Translations under genes and position numbers: made by a program
Notes under the pieces: generated by a model
Told to the model about the DNA's origin: nothing
Seen by the model: only the letters and a program-made list of their open reading frames with translations
The model's database searches: none
Origin: Aulostomus chinensis
Taxonomy: Eukaryota; Chordata; Actinopteri; Syngnathiformes; Aulostomidae
Length of the DNA stretch: 64,000 bases
Assembly (NCBI GenBank): GCA_037954235.1
Contig: JBBMOA010000001.1
Coordinates: forward strand, 13,469,980 to 13,533,979
Direction of reading: 5' to 3'
Shown: piece after piece, positions 61,501-64,000 of the stretch
How positions within the stretch are numbered: position 1 is the stretch's first letter
Layout of the letters: the number at the start of each line of letters is the position of its first letter

Positions 61501-64000
61501 CTACATTACTTTTAGCATCATTTTGAGTTCATTAGCAATTCTTCCGACATCACTGTCGCAATATTTTGAGGTTCGTCGCAACTTTTACTACATTACTGTC
61601 GCATTATTTTGAGGTTCGTAGCAACTCTTAGTACATGACTGTCAGCATCACTTAGAGGTTATTCGAAACACTTACTACATTACTGTTAGCATCATTTTGA
61701 GTTCATTAGCAATTATTCCGTCATCACTGTCGCAATATTTTGAGGTTCGTAGCAACTTTTACTACATTACTTTCGCATTATTTTGAGGTTCGTAGCAACT
61801 CTTACTACATGACGGTCAGCATCACTTTGAGGTTATTCGAAAGTTTCACTCCATAACTGTTAGCATCATCTTGAGTTCATTAGCAATTCTTCTGACATCA
61901 CTGTCGCAATATTTTGAGGTTCGTAGCAACTTTTACTACATTACTGTCGCATTATTTTGAGGTCCGTAGCAACTCTTAGTACATGACTGTCAGCATCACT
62001 TTGAGGTTATTCAAAACGTTCACTCCATTACTGTTAGCATCATTTTGAGTTCATTAGTAATTCTTACTAAATCACTGTCGCATCATTTTGAGATCATTAG
62101 CAATTCTTCTGACATCACTGTCACATTATTTTGAGGTTCGTAGCAACTCGTACTACATTATTGTTGCATTTTTTTAAGGTTCGTAGCAACTCTTATGACA
62201 TTACTGTCAGCATCACTTTGAGTTTATTAGCAACTGTCACTACATTACTGTTAGCATCAATTTGAGTTCATGAGCAATTCTCACGACATCACTGTAGCAA
62301 TTGAATTGAGTTCATTAGCAACTCTTACTACATGACTGTCAGCATCACTTTGAGGTTATTCGAAACACTTACTACATTACTGCAAGCATCACTGAGTTGA
62401 TTAGCAATTATCACTACATTACTTTTAGCATCATCTTGAGTTCATGAGCAATTCTTCCGACATCACTGTCGCAATATTTTGAGGTTCGTAGCAACTCTTA
62501 CTACATTATTGTTGCATTATTTTAAGGTTCCTAGGAACTCTTACTACATTACTGTCAGCATCACTTTGAGTTTATTAGCAACTATCACTACATTACTGTT
62601 AGCATCATTTTGAGTTGTTGAGCAATTCTCACGACATCACTGTAGCATTAAATTGAGTTCATTAGCAACTCTTACTACATCACTGTCGCATCATTTTTAG
62701 ATCTTTAGCAATTCTTCTGACATCACTGTCGCATTATTTTGAGGTTCGTAACAACTCTTAGTACGTGACTGTCAGCATCACTTTGAGGTTATTCGAAACA
62801 CTTCCTACATTACTGTAAGCATCACTGAGTTGATTAGCAACTATCACTACATTACTGTTAGCATCATTTTGAGTTCATTAGCAATTCTTCCGACATCACT
62901 GTCGATATATTTTGAGGTTCGTAGCAACTCTTACTACATTATTTTTGCATTATTTTAAGGTTCGTAGCAACTCTAACTACATGACTGTCAGCATCACCTT
63001 TAGGTTATTCGAAAGTTTCACTCCAATACTGTTATCATCATTTTGAGTTCATTAGCGATTCTTACTACATCACTGTCGCATTATTTTGAGGTTCGTAGCA
63101 ACTCTTATTACATGACTGTCAGCATCACTTTGAGGTTTTTCGAAACACTTACTACATTACTGTAAGCACCACTGAGTTGATTAGCAACTATCACTACATT
63201 ACTGTTAGCATCATTTTGAGTTCATTAGCAATTCTTCCGACATCACTGTCGCAATATTTTGAGGTTCGTAGCAACTTTTACTACATTACTGTCACATTAT
63301 TTTGAGGTTCGTAGCAACTCTTAGTACATGACTGTCAGCATCACTTTGAGGTTATTCGAAACTTTTACTCCATTACTGTTAGCATCATTTTAGGTTATTC
63401 GAAACACTTACTACATGACTGTCAGCATCACTTTGAGTTTATTAGCAACTTTCACTACATTACTGTTAGCATCATTTTGAGTTTATTCGAAATGCTTCCG
63501 ACATCACTGTCGCAATATTTTGAGGTTCGTAGCAACACTTACTACATGACTGTCAGCATCACTTTGAGGTTATTCGCAACTATCACTACATTACTGTTCG
63601 CATCATTTTTAGTTCATGAGCAATTCTCACGACATCATTGTAGCATTGAATTGAGTTCATTAGCAACTCTTATTACATTATTGTTGCATTATTTTAAGGT
63701 TCGTAGCAACTCTTACTACATTACTGTCTGCATCACTTTGAGTTTATTAGCAACTATCACTACATTACTGTTCGCATTATTTTAGTTTATGAGCAATTCT
63801 CACGACATCACTGTAGCATTGAATTGAGTTCATTAGCAACTCTTACTAAATGAAATCAGCATCACTTTGAGGTTGTTCGAAACTCTTACTACATTACTGT
63901 AAGCATCACTGAGTTTCATAGCAACTTTCACTACATTACTGTTAGCATCATCTTGAGTTCATTAGCGATTCTTCCGACATCACTGTCGCAGTATTTTGAG
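58570..64000. repeat. Large duplication in array B (copy of about 47,951-53,381)
   Basis: At a constant offset of 10,619 bp the two blocks match over at least 5.4 kb with only occasional substitutions, up to the window edge (53,381 against 64,000). Five pairs of long frames keep the same offset. The left limit is near 47,951/58,570. Constant offset over 5 kb means essentially no indels since the copy was made. Confidence 0.9.

Larger units (their letters stand above)
46266..64000. repeat. Satellite array B (about 43 bp monomer, higher-order structure)
   Basis: A second tandem array, same direction and period as array A. Typical units begin gtagcaactcttactac, continue attactgtcgcattatttt and end gaggttc; others begin ttcattagcaattcttc, ttattcgaaacac or ttgattagcaactatc. 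Five variant types recur in the fixed order E-A-B-C-D at about 50,863, 52,556, 54,072 and 56,762. The first 1.5 kb is the most divergent and the rest more homogeneous, as expected at an array edge. Frames of 60-100 aa within it are repeats read through and are duplicated with the array. It leaves the window at 64,000. Confidence 0.95.

Noticed and set aside
46266..64000. Short proteins of 60-102 aa read through array B
   Set aside because: They are monomer translations, repeated wherever the block is copied, with no start or splice context.

Overview
The window looks like a piece of a ray-finned fish (teleost, probably percomorph) nuclear genome. It carries a compact immunoglobulin light-chain cluster with V segments inverted relative to J-C, a fish-type poly-C2H2 zinc-finger gene with a two-exon layout, an L2-clade LINE, hAT and EnSpm/CACTA-like DNA transposon remains, many (CA)n microsatellites, and tRNA-derived repeats. 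There are no bacterial features.

Layout. Positions 1-11,590 are a tandem satellite of about 43 bp monomers (array A). From about 46,266 to the right edge (64,000) lies a second array (array B) of a diverged version of the same monomer, in the same orientation. Both arrays run off the window. Both contain large near-identical internal duplications with exact offsets: 6,072, 4,250 and 1,606 bp in A; 10,619, 2,993 and 1,560 bp in B. The 34.7 kb island between them holds everything else.

Island. 11.6-13.1 kb is an LTR-like segment ending at a V segment (V1) that has lost its leader exon. 13.15-19.7 kb is the light-chain unit: V1 (+), constant exon (-), J (-, 23-bp RSS) and a complete V2 (+, leader, 12-bp RSS). 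The 12/23 arrangement and reversed V orientation fit a teleost kappa-type (L1/L3) cluster that joins by inversion; V2 to J needs only a 1.2 kb inversion. A third V survives only as a 3' stub with a decayed RSS at 30.6 kb on the minus strand. 19.9-27.0 kb is a decayed DNA transposon of about 7.1 kb with CACTG...CAGTG ends and two broken minus-strand genes, hosting a 1.1 kb GA-rich minisatellite and two large palindromes. 31.1-34.8 kb is a zinc-finger gene predicted at 573 aa with nine fingers. 35-46 kb is a repeat-rich tail: a short Ty3/gypsy RNase H trace, an L2 LINE body, an esterase-like LINE ORF1 trace, a hAT fragment with a nested MITE, a three-copy unclassified repeat, and four tRNA-like sequences (two initiator-Met derived, one Lys, one Phe), all with signs of decay.

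Likely functional genes are the V2-J-C light-chain unit and the zinc-finger gene. Everything else appears to be repeat or relic. All family assignments come from reading the sequence; no database search was run.
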